In this document: positions 26,470 to 34,913 of the stretch, piece after piece | How positions within the stretch are numbered: the stretch's first letter is position 1 | Layout of the letters: the number at the start of each line of letters is the position of its first letter | Source of the DNA: Bacteroidales bacterium | GTDB taxonomy: Bacteria > Bacteroidota > Bacteroidia > Bacteroidales > UBA10428 | Length of the DNA stretch: 64,000 nucleotides | Reading direction: 5' to 3' | Assembly: GCA_016928305.1 (NCBI GenBank) | Contig: JAFGKY010000136.1 | Coordinates: 35,488-99,487, forward strand | Notes under the pieces: model-generated | What the model saw: only the letters and a program-made list of their open reading frames with translations | The model's database searches: none | What the model was told of the DNA's origin: nothing | Program-made: the position numbers and the translations under genes

Positions 26470-27330
26470 TTATTGGATCATTTTTTCAATCGGCACAACC
26501 AGGATACCTTGTGCACCATATTTCTTAAGTTTTTCAATAATATCCCAGAAATCATTTTCGTTTACCACTGAATGAAGCGAACTCCATCCTTTTTCATATA
26601 ATGGCATAACCGTTGGGCTTTTTATTCCAGGCAACAGCTGGACTATTTTATCGAGGTTTTTATTGGGTGCATTCAGTAAAATATATTTGTTGTTCTTTGA
26701 TCGCCGGACTGCCTGAAATCGGAACAGCAACTGATCCAGCAACTTTTTCTTTTTTTGATTCAGGGTGGGATTGCTGATCACAACAGCCTCCGAGCGTGTT
26801 ACGATTTCCACTTCCTTCAACCGGTTACTGATTAATGTGCTGCCTGTACTCACAATATCGAAAATTGCATCGGCAAGACCAATACCGGGAGCAATTTCAA
26901 CGGATCCGCTTATTTCATGAATTTCAGCTTTAATGTTGTTAGCTGTAAGAAATTTCTGTAACAGCACAGGATAAGATGTGGCTATTTTACGACCATTGAA
27001 GTAAAACATGCCTGTATATTGTTCTGATTGCGGTATGGCCAGAGACATCCTGCAACGGGCAAAACCGAGCCGTTCAACCACATCAACATGCTTCTCCTTC
27101 TCCATCACTTCGTTTTCACCAACAATACCAATATCTGCAACGGCGTCGGCAACATACTGGGGTATATCATCATCTCTCAGGTAGAGTATTTCCAGGGGGA
27201 AGTTCTCTCCGATGGAAATAAGCTTGCGCTTGCTGTCCTGATTATGCCTGATTCCTGATTCCTGAATCAGCTGAAGCGATTTTTCACTCAGCCTGCCATC
27301 TTTCTGAATGGCTATTTTTAGCTTCTCCAT
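26470..27330 (-). CDS. hisG: ATP phosphoribosyltransferase, long form
   Basis: First and committed enzyme of histidine synthesis. The 286 residues form the long, hexameric, feedback-inhibited type: catalytic domain 1-210 with LKIAIQKDGRLSEKSLQL and the PRPP-binding DIVSTGSTLISNRL (about 167-180), then a regulatory HisG_C domain (about 212-286: NNKYILLNAPNKNLDKIVQ, SPTVMPLYEKGWSSLHSV) of the ACT/PII type that binds histidine. It is the first structural gene after a terminator-like attenuator and a His-rich leader ORF, so transcription is likely controlled by histidyl-tRNA supply as well as enzyme feedback. Confidence 0.97.
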   Translation of the reverse strand: MEKLKIAIQKDGRLSEKSLQLIQESGIRHNQDSKRKLISIGENFPLEILYLRDDDIPQYVADAVADIGIVGENEVMEKEKHVDVVERLGFARCRMSLAIPQSEQYTGMFYFNGRKIATSYPVLLQKFLTANNIKAEIHEISGSVEIAPGIGLADAIFDIVSTGSTLISNRLKEVEIVTRSEAVVISNPTLNQKKKKLLDQLLFRFQAVRRSKNNKYILLNAPNKNLDKIVQLLPGIKSPTVMPLYEKGWSSLHSVVNENDFWDIIEKLKKYGAQGILVVPIEKMIQ

Positions 27331-27349
27331 ACGACGATTAAATAATCAA

Positions 27350-27389
27350 ATTCTAAAATAAAAAAAAGGTTTGCAGTACTGCAAACCTT
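27350..27389 (-). terminator. Attenuator terminator in the his leader
   Basis: On the minus strand AAGGTTTGCAG (27389-27379) and its exact complement CTGCAAACCTT (27376-27366) form an 11-bp hairpin, followed by a U-tract (TTTTTATTTT), 20 bases before the hisG ATG. It lies between the His-rich leader ORF and hisG. GCAGTA at 27420-27415 can pair with TACTGC (27378-27373) in the loop and 3' arm, a candidate antiterminator segment. Confidence 0.8.
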
Positions 27390-27433
27390 GATGTAATAAA
27401 ATTGATCCGGCACATACTGCGAATTTTACCGAC

Positions 27434-27478
27434 CTACGGCAAATGATGATGATGCAAATGTACCATTAAATATATCAT
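27434..27478 (-). CDS. His leader peptide MIYLMVHLHHHHLP
   Basis: A 14-codon ORF on the minus strand, ATG 27478 to TAG 27434, encoding MIYLMVHLHHHHLP with five His codons (one CAT, a Leu, then four consecutive CAT). It lies 104 bases before the hisG start and 45 bases before the terminator hairpin. A consensus promoter box ends 14 bases before the ATG. This is the same arrangement as the hisL leader of enteric bacteria, which senses charged tRNA-His by ribosome stalling, but the sequence is unrelated to E. coli hisL beyond the His run. Translation is inferred, not shown. Confidence 0.8.
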   Translation of the reverse strand: MIYLMVHLHHHHLP

Positions 27479-27492
27479 TTCTTATTTTTTTG

Positions 27493-27500
27493 CAAAGGTA
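27493..27500 (-). promoter_or_regulatory. -7 promoter element TACCTTTG of the his operon
   Basis: On the minus strand TACCTTTGC matches TAnnTTTGY exactly. Predicted transcription start about 27486 gives a leader mRNA of only about 8 bases before the leader-peptide ATG. No clear TTTG -33 box is seen at 27520-27525 (A/T-rich). Confidence 0.6.
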
Positions 27501-27634
27501 ATAAATATTTATAATAAAAAAGGATAATAATTGATTTTACTTTGGTTGTTGTCAGTTGTTTGAATACCGAGGCTATACAGGGACAACTTGAATGATATAA
27601 ACACACGCTTGTTTGTCGTGAACGCCTAAGTGGA

Positions 27635-27665
27635 TTTGGATTGTTATGAAAATACACTATTTTTG
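27635..27665 (+). promoter_or_regulatory. Bacteroidota promoter of the CoA activase (TTTG, 19 bp, TATTTTTG)
   Basis: TTTG (27635-27638), 19-base spacer, TATTTTTG (27658-27665): exact consensus. Predicted start near 27672, about 48 bases before the ATG at 27720. It is divergent from the his promoter, 134 bases apart. Confidence 0.7.
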
Positions 27666-27719
27666 GCATGAAACACATCCATAGAACAATCAAAAAATCA
27701 TCTCAAATCACAGAGCTAT

Positions 27720-30700
27720 ATGTTTGATAATCAAAGTGTAGAAGGACAAAATATGCCAACTTACCGTTTGGGTTTTGATATTGGTTCCATTTCATTGAAT
27801 ACCGTAATTTTGAATGAGCAACAGAAAGTTATTGAGAATCACTATGATTATGTGCATGGAAAGCCGTTTGAAGTGCTGTATAAACGATTGTGTGATATCC
27901 TGAGCCGTTACGGATCAGCATCTTTTTCAGGTATTGCATATACAGGAACGGGAGGAAAACTTGGTGCTGAATTGACAGGCGGTATTTTTGTCAATGAGAT
28001 CATTGCGCAGGCCAGTTCTGTAGGAACTTTATATCCTGAGGCACGGACTGTCATCGAGATAGGAGGTGAGGATTCAAAGCTTATTATTATGGACCCGGAT
28101 AATTCGGGAAACCGTTCCCGGCTTGTAGATTTCGAAATGAACAGCATATGTGCTGCCGGAACCGGTTCTTTCCTTGACCAGCAGGCCAGGCGAATCGGTA
28201 TCTCCATTGAGGATGAATTCGGCAACCTTGCCCTGCGTTCAAAAAAGCCACCAAGGATAGCCGGGCGATGCAGTGTGTTCGCCAAAAGTGATATGATCCA
28301 TCTTCAGCAGATTGCCACTCCGGTTCACGATATTGTGGCAGGCTTATGCTTTGCACTGGCCCGCAATTTTCGTTGTACCGTAGCCCGCAGCCGGGAAATT
28401 AACAAACCGGTGGTTTTCAGTGGAGGTGTGGCTGCCAATGCCGGAATGGTAAGAGCTTTTAATGAGATCCTTGGATTGCATGACGGCGAACTTATCATCC
28501 CTACCTATTATGCCTCAATGGGAGCTATCGGGGCATTGCTTAACAGCTGGGACAATTTTGTGGATTTGGCTGAATTCAGAGGAATTGCAAAGCTGGAGCA
28601 ATACCTGGGAAGTGACCGGGGTAAAACAGACAGTTTACCGCGCCTTACAGAAGCACCGGTGGAATATTGCAAAACGATACAATCCCTGAAACCAACAACG
28701 GATAGGATACCTGTCTACCTGGGTGTGGATGTCGGTTCCCTGAGTACCAATGTAGTACTGATCGATGAACATCACAAGGTGATTGCCCGCAGGTATCTGC
28801 CTACTGCCAGTAAACCCCTCGAAGCCATAAAGAAAGGAATAAAGGAAATAGCGGATGAAGCCGGGAATTATGTAGTGGTAAAAGGTGCCGGCACAACCGG
28901 TTCGGGAAGATACCTAACCGGTGATTTCATAGGTGCTGATATTATACTGAATGAAATTACAGCTCAGGCTACAGCAGCAATTGATTATGATCCTACGGTG
29001 GACACCATTTTCGAGATTGGTGGACAGGATTCCAAGTATATCAGTATCGAGAACGGGGTGGTGATAGACTTTGAGATGAACAAAGTCTGTGCTGCCGGAA
29101 CAGGTTCCTTCCTGGAGGAACAGGCAGAAAAATTGAATATCAGCATTGCCGGAGAATTTGGTGAGCTGGCACTGAAGTCTGAGAAACCTGTTAAGATGGG
29201 TGATCGCTGTACGGTTTTCATGGAGTCGGACCTGAATTCCTACATGCAGAAAGGAGTGAAGAACGAAGATCTGGTGGGTGGGCTGGCTTATGCCATTGTG
29301 TATAATTACCTGCAAAAAGTCGTAGGCAACCGCCGTATTGGCAACAAAATATTCTTTCAGGGCGGTGTTACCAATAACAAGGCTGTAGTTGCTGCCTTTG
29401 GTCAGGTTCTCGGTAAACCGGTCATCGTTCCTCCTCATTTTGATGTTACCGGAGCCATTGGGGCTGCCATAGCCGCACAAAGGGCCATGAAACAGGGACA
29501 ACATACCCTGTTCAAAGGTTTCGGAGTATCCAATGCTACCTATACACTTGAACTGTTTACTTGCCAGGCTTGTGTTAATCATTGCGAGATACGTCAGGTA
29601 AAGATAGAAGGGGAGAGAAAACCTTTGTTCTACGGCGGACGTTGTGAAAAATGGGAAAAGGATGATAGAAAAAAACGTGATAAATCCATCCCGGATCACT
29701 ATAAAAAGATAGCTGAGCTAATGTTGCAGGGATATAACGAGAAATCAGCTTCAGACAAAATAACCATAGGCATTCCAAGGGCGTTAATGGTGTTTTATGA
29801 GCAATTTCCCTTCTGGCATACTTTTCTTGAAGAACTAGGATTTAATGTTGTCGTATCAAGGGAATCGGATAAACAACTGGTTACCCGTTCGCTGGAATCC
29901 ATTACCACGGAAACCTGTCTTCCGGTTGAATTGATGCATGGACATGTTCAGGATCTTATTGATAAAAACGTTGATTATATTTTTCTGCCTTTTATTGTTA
30001 GTGCAAGGACCGAACAAGAGATTCCCAGTGTAAACTATCATTGTCCCTGGGTTCAGAGCAGTCCTTTTATGGTCAGGGCAGCATTGCAGGGAAAAATTGA
30101 TCCGGACAGGTTGCTGATCCCTGTCTTCCACTTCAGGTATTTTAAATATGCCCTTGAAAAAGAAATTTGTCAGTTTTTCGGCCAGCGCTTTGGCATACCG
30201 GCAAAAGACATCAAAAATGCCTTATATAAGGCAGACCGCGTACAACACAATGTTGAAAAACAATTGAAAGATTATGGCAGGGATGTGCTTTCGAACATTC
30301 CGGCCGGTGTTCATCCGGTTGTGATCCTGGGTAAGCCTTATAACTGTGGTGACCCCTTCCTTAACCTGGGATTGATCGAAAAACTTCTCAGCCAGAACCT
30401 TATGCCTGTTCCTCTCGAAATTTTAGACCTGCCCATCCGAGGTGTATTTGATAGTTACCGGAATATGTGCTGGCCAAACGGACAGAAGATCATTGCAGCA
30501 GCACGGATGGTGGCGCAGGATGACCGGTTAAATGCAGTATACCTGAGCAATTTCCGTTGCGGACCCGATTCCTTCCTTGCTCATTATGTAAGCGAAGAAC
30601 TGAAAGGCAAACCCTACCTTCACCTCGAAGTTGACGAACATTCGGCCGATGCCGGCATGATAACCCGCATTGAAGCATTCATTGACAGTATGCATGGTGC

Positions 30701-32039
30701 AGAGAAAAAGAATAAAACGCAACCTGTTGTTTTCAGACCCAGGATGAGTCCGGAATCACCATCGAAAGACAGAATATTGTATTTCCCCTATATGAATGAT
30801 TCGGGATATGTTATCGCCGCAGCTGCACGTCGTTGCGGAGTCGAATCGCGTGTGTTGCCCATGCAGGACCATCGCGATCTGGAGATCGGAAGAAAGTATA
30901 CCTCATCAAGAGAATGCTTTCCCATGATCTGCACAACCGGAAGCTTTATCCGGAAGCTTATGGAACCGGGTGTGGATCCGTCCAAGATCAGCTTTTTCAT
31001 GCCCGATCATAACGGACCCTGCCGGTTTGGACAATACAATCATTTCCAGCGCGTCATCTTTGACAGGCTTGGTTATCACAATGTGGAAATTATTACTCCT
31101 TCGAATGATTCATCGTATCAGGGTCTATCGGGGGGACATGGTGTCAAATTCCGCCTTAATGCATGGAAGGGCTTTGTTGCCGTTGATTACCTCCGTAAGC
31201 TGTTGCAGGAAAACCGGCCTTATGAAATTTACCGGGGAGATTCTGAAAAAGTATATCATCAGGGATTGCAGGAAGTAGTTGCCTGCCTTGAAACCGGAAA
31301 GGGAAGTCTGAACAGGATCCTGAAAAAAACAGCAGCCGCCTTTGCTGCCATTAAAACCGATAAATCACAGCGCAAACCCGTTGTATCGATTGTGGGAGAG
31401 ATCTTTATGCGTGATAATCCCTTTTGCAGCAATTTCCTGGTGCAGCGGCTTGAACAGCTTGGACTTGAAACACTTATCTCTCCCTTCGCTGAATGGATCG
31501 AATATTCTACTTATCGTTTTACACGTGACAGCATATGGAAAAATGATAAAAAAGGTCTTGTGAAATCACACATTCAGAATATTTCACAACACCTTGTTGC
31601 AGGGACCATTCTGAAGGGGCTGAAACACACAATAGATCATGAGAAAGAAGTTCCCCTGAAATCGATGCTTACGGCATGCAATCCTTATGTACACAAGGAT
31701 TATGATGGTGATCCACCGCTTGCGCTGGGGACAGCCGCCAGTCTCGTTCCAAAAGGTATCTCGGGTGTGGCCAATATCCTTCCGTTTACCTGTATGCCGG
31801 GAACGCTGATTACATCGGTATCCGAGACGTTCCGTCATGATCATCACAACATTCCATGGATTAATATTGCCTATGATGGACAGGATACAGTAACACTTGA
31901 GACCAGGATGCAGGCTTTTGCTTATCAGGTTAAAGAATTTGCGAAAACAGGTAAGACAGCATCCCGGATACCATACCAGGAGTTCACAAGGTATGCCGGA
32001 GATCCTGTGGCAAAGGAAATGGCAAAAAGCGAATACTGA
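27720..32039 (+). CDS. Acyl-CoA dehydratase activase / 2-hydroxyacyl-CoA dehydratase-related protein
   Basis: A 1439-residue protein made of two BadF-type ATPase activase domains followed by DUF2229 and further dehydratase-like regions. Domain 1 (about 17-290) opens GFDIGSISLNTV, has the MNSICAAGTGSF Cys and IAGRCSVFAKSD; domain 2 (about 325-600) repeats this as GVDVGSLSTNVV, MNKVCAAGTGSF and GDRCTVFMESD. These paired Cys in HgdC bind a [4Fe-4S] cluster bridging a dimer; here both copies lie in one chain. A CQACVNHC motif at about 613 and DUF2229 from about 680 follow, with a late HgdB-like stretch (VVSIVGEIFMRDNPFCSNF). Activases inject electrons into 2-hydroxyacyl-CoA dehydratases. No separate dehydratase is encoded nearby. 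Start could also be Met12 (MPTYRLGF). Confidence 0.88.
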   Translation: MFDNQSVEGQNMPTYRLGFDIGSISLNTVILNEQQKVIENHYDYVHGKPFEVLYKRLCDILSRYGSASFSGIAYTGTGGKLGAELTGGIFVNEIIAQASSVGTLYPEARTVIEIGGEDSKLIIMDPDNSGNRSRLVDFEMNSICAAGTGSFLDQQARRIGISIEDEFGNLALRSKKPPRIAGRCSVFAKSDMIHLQQIATPVHDIVAGLCFALARNFRCTVARSREINKPVVFSGGVAANAGMVRAFNEILGLHDGELIIPTYYASMGAIGALLNSWDNFVDLAEFRGIAKLEQYLGSDRGKTDSLPRLTEAPVEYCKTIQSLKPTTDRIPVYLGVDVGSLSTNVVLIDEHHKVIARRYLPTASKPLEAIKKGIKEIADEAGNYVVVKGAGTTGSGRYLTGDFIGADIILNEITAQATAAIDYDPTVDTIFEIGGQDSKYISIENGVVIDFEMNKVCAAGTGSFLEEQAEKLNISIAGEFGELALKSEKPVKMGDRCTVFMESDLNSYMQKGVKNEDLVGGLAYAIVYNYLQKVVGNRRIGNKIFFQGGVTNNKAVVAAFGQVLGKPVIVPPHFDVTGAIGAAIAAQRAMKQGQHTLFKGFGVSNATYTLELFTCQACVNHCEIRQVKIEGERKPLFYGGRCEKWEKDDRKKRDKSIPDHYKKIAELMLQGYNEKSASDKITIGIPRALMVFYEQFPFWHTFLEELGFNVVVSRESDKQLVTRSLESITTETCLPVELMHGHVQDLIDKNVDYIFLPFIVSARTEQEIPSVNYHCPWVQSSPFMVRAALQGKIDPDRLLIPVFHFRYFKYALEKEICQFFGQRFGIPAKDIKNALYKADRVQHNVEKQLKDYGRDVLSNIPAGVHPVVILGKPYNCGDPFLNLGLIEKLLSQNLMPVPLEILDLPIRGVFDSYRNMCWPNGQKIIAAARMVAQDDRLNAVYLSNFRCGPDSFLAHYVSEELKGKPYLHLEVDEHSADAGMITRIEAFIDSMHGAEKKNKTQPVVFRPRMSPESPSKDRILYFPYMNDSGYVIAAAARRCGVESRVLPMQDHRDLEIGRKYTSSRECFPMICTTGSFIRKLMEPGVDPSKISFFMPDHNGPCRFGQYNHFQRVIFDRLGYHNVEIITPSNDSSYQGLSGGHGVKFRLNAWKGFVAVDYLRKLLQENRPYEIYRGDSEKVYHQGLQEVVACLETGKGSLNRILKKTAAAFAAIKTDKSQRKPVVSIVGEIFMRDNPFCSNFLVQRLEQLGLETLISPFAEWIEYSTYRFTRDSIWKNDKKGLVKSHIQNISQHLVAGTILKGLKHTIDHEKEVPLKSMLTACNPYVHKDYDGDPPLALGTAASLVPKGISGVANILPFTCMPGTLITSVSETFRHDHHNIPWINIAYDGQDTVTLETRMQAFAYQVKEFAKTGKTASRIPYQEFTRYAGDPVAKEMAKSEY

Positions 32040-32094
32040 TCCCGGTCCTGAAGGTTTTCAACTTGACATTATTTACATCTTTATTGATCCTTTT

Positions 32095-32766
32095 GTGTCG
32101 TATAGTTATCTTTTCCCGGATCCTGAAAATGCTGATAAAGAAGGACTTTTGGCTGCAGGGGGAGATCTGTCGGCAGAAGCTCTGATTTCAGCTTATTCGA
32201 CCGGTATTTTCCCCTGGTATAACGAAGGATCGCCAATACTATGGTGGTCGCCAGATCCGAGACTTGTATTATTCCCTGAGAATTTTAAGGTATCCTACAC
32301 TTTGAAACAGACAATAAAACACGGTAAATATACAGTTAGGTTTGATAGTGATTTCGGAGCTGTTATCATGAACTGTGCAACAGTAAAAAGAAATGACCAG
32401 GAAGGAACCTGGATAACACCTGAAATGCAGCTGGCTTATACCGATCTTTACCAAAGGGGATATGCTCACTCCATTGAGACATATTACGGCAACCGCCTGG
32501 TTGGAGGACTATATGGTATTTCATTGGGAAGGGCATTTTTCGGCGAATCCATGTTTCATCATATGTCCGATGCTTCAAAGATTGCACTCTATTACCTTGT
32601 GGAACAACTTAAAAAATGGAATTTTCATTTCATCGACGCACAACAGCCAACCACACATTTAAAAAGCCTGGGGGCGCAGGAGATATCGCGAAAAGAGTTT
32701 CTCGGAAAGCTGAAGAAAGCTCTTGAGTTTCCAACAAAAGTGGGAAAGTGGGAGCGACAGGTATAG
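32095..32766 (+). CDS. aat: Leucyl/phenylalanyl-tRNA--protein transferase
   Basis: Adds Leu or Phe from aminoacyl-tRNA to N-terminal Arg or Lys of proteins, marking them for ClpAP degradation (N-degron pathway). From a GTG start at 32095 (SYSYLFPDPENADKEGLLAA) the product is about 223 residues and carries GGDLSAEALISAYSTGIFPW, ILWWSPDPRLVL, then GTWITPEMQLAY, GGLYGISLGRAFFGESMFHH and HFIDAQQPTTHL, the family's conserved steps. The open frame extends back into the activase gene, but no ATG is present, so the start is uncertain; an ATT 13 bases upstream is possible. It begins 55 bases after the activase. Confidence 0.93.
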   Translation: MSYSYLFPDPENADKEGLLAAGGDLSAEALISAYSTGIFPWYNEGSPILWWSPDPRLVLFPENFKVSYTLKQTIKHGKYTVRFDSDFGAVIMNCATVKRNDQEGTWITPEMQLAYTDLYQRGYAHSIETYYGNRLVGGLYGISLGRAFFGESMFHHMSDASKIALYYLVEQLKKWNFHFIDAQQPTTHLKSLGAQEISRKEFLGKLKKALEFPTKVGKWERQV

Positions 32767-32767
32767 T

Positions 32768-32824
32768 GGTGAACCGTGAACAGTGAACATTCTCATACCG
32801 AATACCGAATACCGAATACCGAAT
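32768..32824. repeat. Two adjoining heptad arrays after aat (xGTGAAC x3, ACCGAAT x4)
   Basis: GGTGAAC-CGTGAAC-AGTGAAC (32768-32788), then 8 bases, then four perfect ACCGAAT units (32797-32824). Starts one base after the aat stop. It joins in one place the units found separately at 11596 and 8639. Confidence 0.9.
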
Positions 32825-32875
32825 ACATCTCACCTCTTCACTACCTGCTTCATCACTGCCATTACCGCTGATATC

Positions 32876-33331
32876 TCAATACCCAATTACCCAAAGAATC
32901 CTTTCTTCGTCTGCACATTTTTCTGTGAAGACAATAAGTTCGCGATTTACAGCTACCAGCTTCTCCAGATAGTCCCTCCAGTTTTCACGCCAGGATGGTT
33001 GCTGTTCGTTGATTTCCTGAAGGAAATCCTTTCCCATAAAACGATTTTCGACCATCCTGGTGAATTCAGTAAGCGTATTAATTTTTTCAATAGATTCCAG
33101 ATTTCTGAATAACTCATTGCGCAGAACTATGATTTTCCTTGAATTGTATTTTGTACCCGAGAAATAATCAAATATTTTATTGGCATTCTCAAAACATACA
33201 AGGAACAAATTGAAAACACAGGTATCAAGATATTTTGATTCCGGGTCACAACGACGGTATTCATTATTATCTCCCGTGAAATTCAGTTCAACAAAATTCA
33301 GAAAGTCGGAGTTATATAATTCAATGTTCAT
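32876..33331 (-). CDS. Hypothetical protein
   Basis: A 151-residue soluble protein that I do not recognise. No signal peptide or membrane segment. It looks mostly helical: NLFLVCFENANKIFDYFSG, IVLRNELFRNLESIEKIN, FTRMVENRFMGKDFLQEIN and WRENWRDYLEKLVAVNREL. A TAATTTTG box at 33379-33386 on the minus strand, 47 bases upstream, could be its -7 promoter, though no -33 box is seen. It is divergent from the decarboxylase gene; a shared function is not evident. Confidence 0.6.
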   Translation of the reverse strand: MNIELYNSDFLNFVELNFTGDNNEYRRCDPESKYLDTCVFNLFLVCFENANKIFDYFSGTKYNSRKIIVLRNELFRNLESIEKINTLTEFTRMVENRFMGKDFLQEINEQQPSWRENWRDYLEKLVAVNRELIVFTEKCADEERILWVIGY

Positions 33332-33474
33332 ATTTGTCTGCGTTTGGTTATTAAAAGTATTAAATATTGGTTACAATACAAAATTATTCCGGTTGCAGCA
33401 TGAAAAATGGTTATGGCTGAATTACGCATTTGTGCAATTTGGTTTAAATTTGAAACCTTGAAATCAAATTCATT

Positions 33475-34902
33475 ATGATGGCTTTTGAAGAATTCCGCTC
33501 GGAGGCACACAAACTTGTTGATTGGATAGCCGATTATTATAAAAATGCCGACAATTACCCCGTTAATTCTCAGGTGGCGCCTGGTGATATTGCATCGCGT
33601 TTACCCGTTTCTCCTCCTGATGATGCTGATGCTTTTCAGGAAGTGTTTGCTGATGTTGAGAATATCATAATTCCTGGGATTACACACTGGCAAAGTCCGA
33701 ATTTTTTTGCCTATTTTCCGGCCAATTCAAGTTTTCCTTCGCTGCTGGGTGAAATGCTGACAGCTGCTCTCGGTGCACAATGTATGAAATGGGAGACATC
33801 ACCGGCAGCTACCGAGTTGGAAGAGGTGGTGATGAAATGGTTGCAGCAGATGACCGGTTTGCCGGATAACTTTAAGGGTGTAATTCAGGATACAGCTTCT
33901 ACTGCTACACTCTGTGCCGTATTAACGGCCCGTGAAAAGAAATCGAACTTTACGGTTAATCAATATGGATTTTACGATCAGCCTGTCTTTCGCGTCTATA
34001 GCTCCTCAGAAGCTCACTCATCGGTTGATAAAGCTGTAAGGATTGCCGGTATCGGACATGAAAACCTGATAAAAATACCGGTTGATGATACATTCAAAAT
34101 GGATACAGTAGCATTGAAACAGGCCATTGATACTGACCTTAAACAGGGTTATGTGCCTCTTTGTGTTGTGGCTGCATTGGGCACTACAGGAAGTACGGCT
34201 GTCGACCCGCTTGATTCCATCGCAGAAATATGTGATAAATACAATATCTGGCTGCACGTTGATGCAGCCTTTGCCGGTTCGGCACTGATTCTGCCGGAAT
34301 ACCGATGGATGATAAAGGGAATCGAAAAAGTGGATAGCTTTGTTTTTAATCCTCATAAATGGCTGTTCACCAATTTTGATTGTTCTGCTTATTTTGTAAG
34401 GGACAGTGATGCCTTGATAAAGACATTCCAAGTGGTTCCGGAATATCTGAGGTCGCAGGTACACACACATGCCAATGATTATTCCAATTGGGGAATACAG
34501 CTGGGCCGAAGATTCAGGGCACTGAAATTATGGTTTGTCATACGCATGTTCGGTGTCAAAGGTTTGCAGGAGAAAATACGTTTCCATATCAGCCTGGCGG
34601 CTGAATTTGAAAGGAGGTTACTCCAGGCCGGATGTTATGAAATTCTTGCACCACGCCAGTTCAACCTCATCTGCTTCCGGTATAAACCTAATGATAATTT
34701 TACAGAAGATCAGCTCAATGAGTTGAATGAGAATCTGCTAAAGGCTATGAACAGAACCGGCAACGTGTACATTTCACATACACGACTAAATGGTAAATAT
34801 ACATTACGCTTTATTACCGCTCAAACCAACACCGGAATGAAACATATTGATAAAGCCTGGCAGTTATTGATTGAGAAGTCTGCAGCAATATTCAGCCATT
34901 AA
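33475..34902 (+). CDS. Group II PLP-dependent decarboxylase (aromatic-L-amino-acid decarboxylase-like)
   Basis: A 475-residue enzyme of the AADC/TDC family that forms amines such as tryptamine, tyramine or phenylethylamine from aromatic amino acids. Full-length match: FRSEAHKLVDWIADYY at the start, THWQSPNFFAYFPANSSFPS, the PLP-stacking His in YSSSEAHSSVDKAV, the PLP Asp in HVDAAFAGSALI, and the PLP-Lys in FNPHKWLFTNFDCSAYFV at about 294. A TAAATTTG box at 33445-33452 lies 22 bases before the ATG but has no TTTG partner at usual spacing. The next gene begins 11 bases later, so co-transcription with the kinase is likely although the functions seem unrelated. Met1 or Met2 may be the start. Confidence 0.92.
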   Translation: MMAFEEFRSEAHKLVDWIADYYKNADNYPVNSQVAPGDIASRLPVSPPDDADAFQEVFADVENIIIPGITHWQSPNFFAYFPANSSFPSLLGEMLTAALGAQCMKWETSPAATELEEVVMKWLQQMTGLPDNFKGVIQDTASTATLCAVLTAREKKSNFTVNQYGFYDQPVFRVYSSSEAHSSVDKAVRIAGIGHENLIKIPVDDTFKMDTVALKQAIDTDLKQGYVPLCVVAALGTTGSTAVDPLDSIAEICDKYNIWLHVDAAFAGSALILPEYRWMIKGIEKVDSFVFNPHKWLFTNFDCSAYFVRDSDALIKTFQVVPEYLRSQVHTHANDYSNWGIQLGRRFRALKLWFVIRMFGVKGLQEKIRFHISLAAEFERRLLQAGCYEILAPRQFNLICFRYKPNDNFTEDQLNELNENLLKAMNRTGNVYISHTRLNGKYTLRFITAQTNTGMKHIDKAWQLLIEKSAAIFSH

Positions 34903-34913
34903 ATCAGCTATAC

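Noticed and set aside
28914..29699. 261-codon ORF antisense to the CoA activase
   Set aside because: It lies wholly inside the second activase domain in the opposite strand; the plus-strand protein is strongly conserved and the antisense product has no protein-like motifs.
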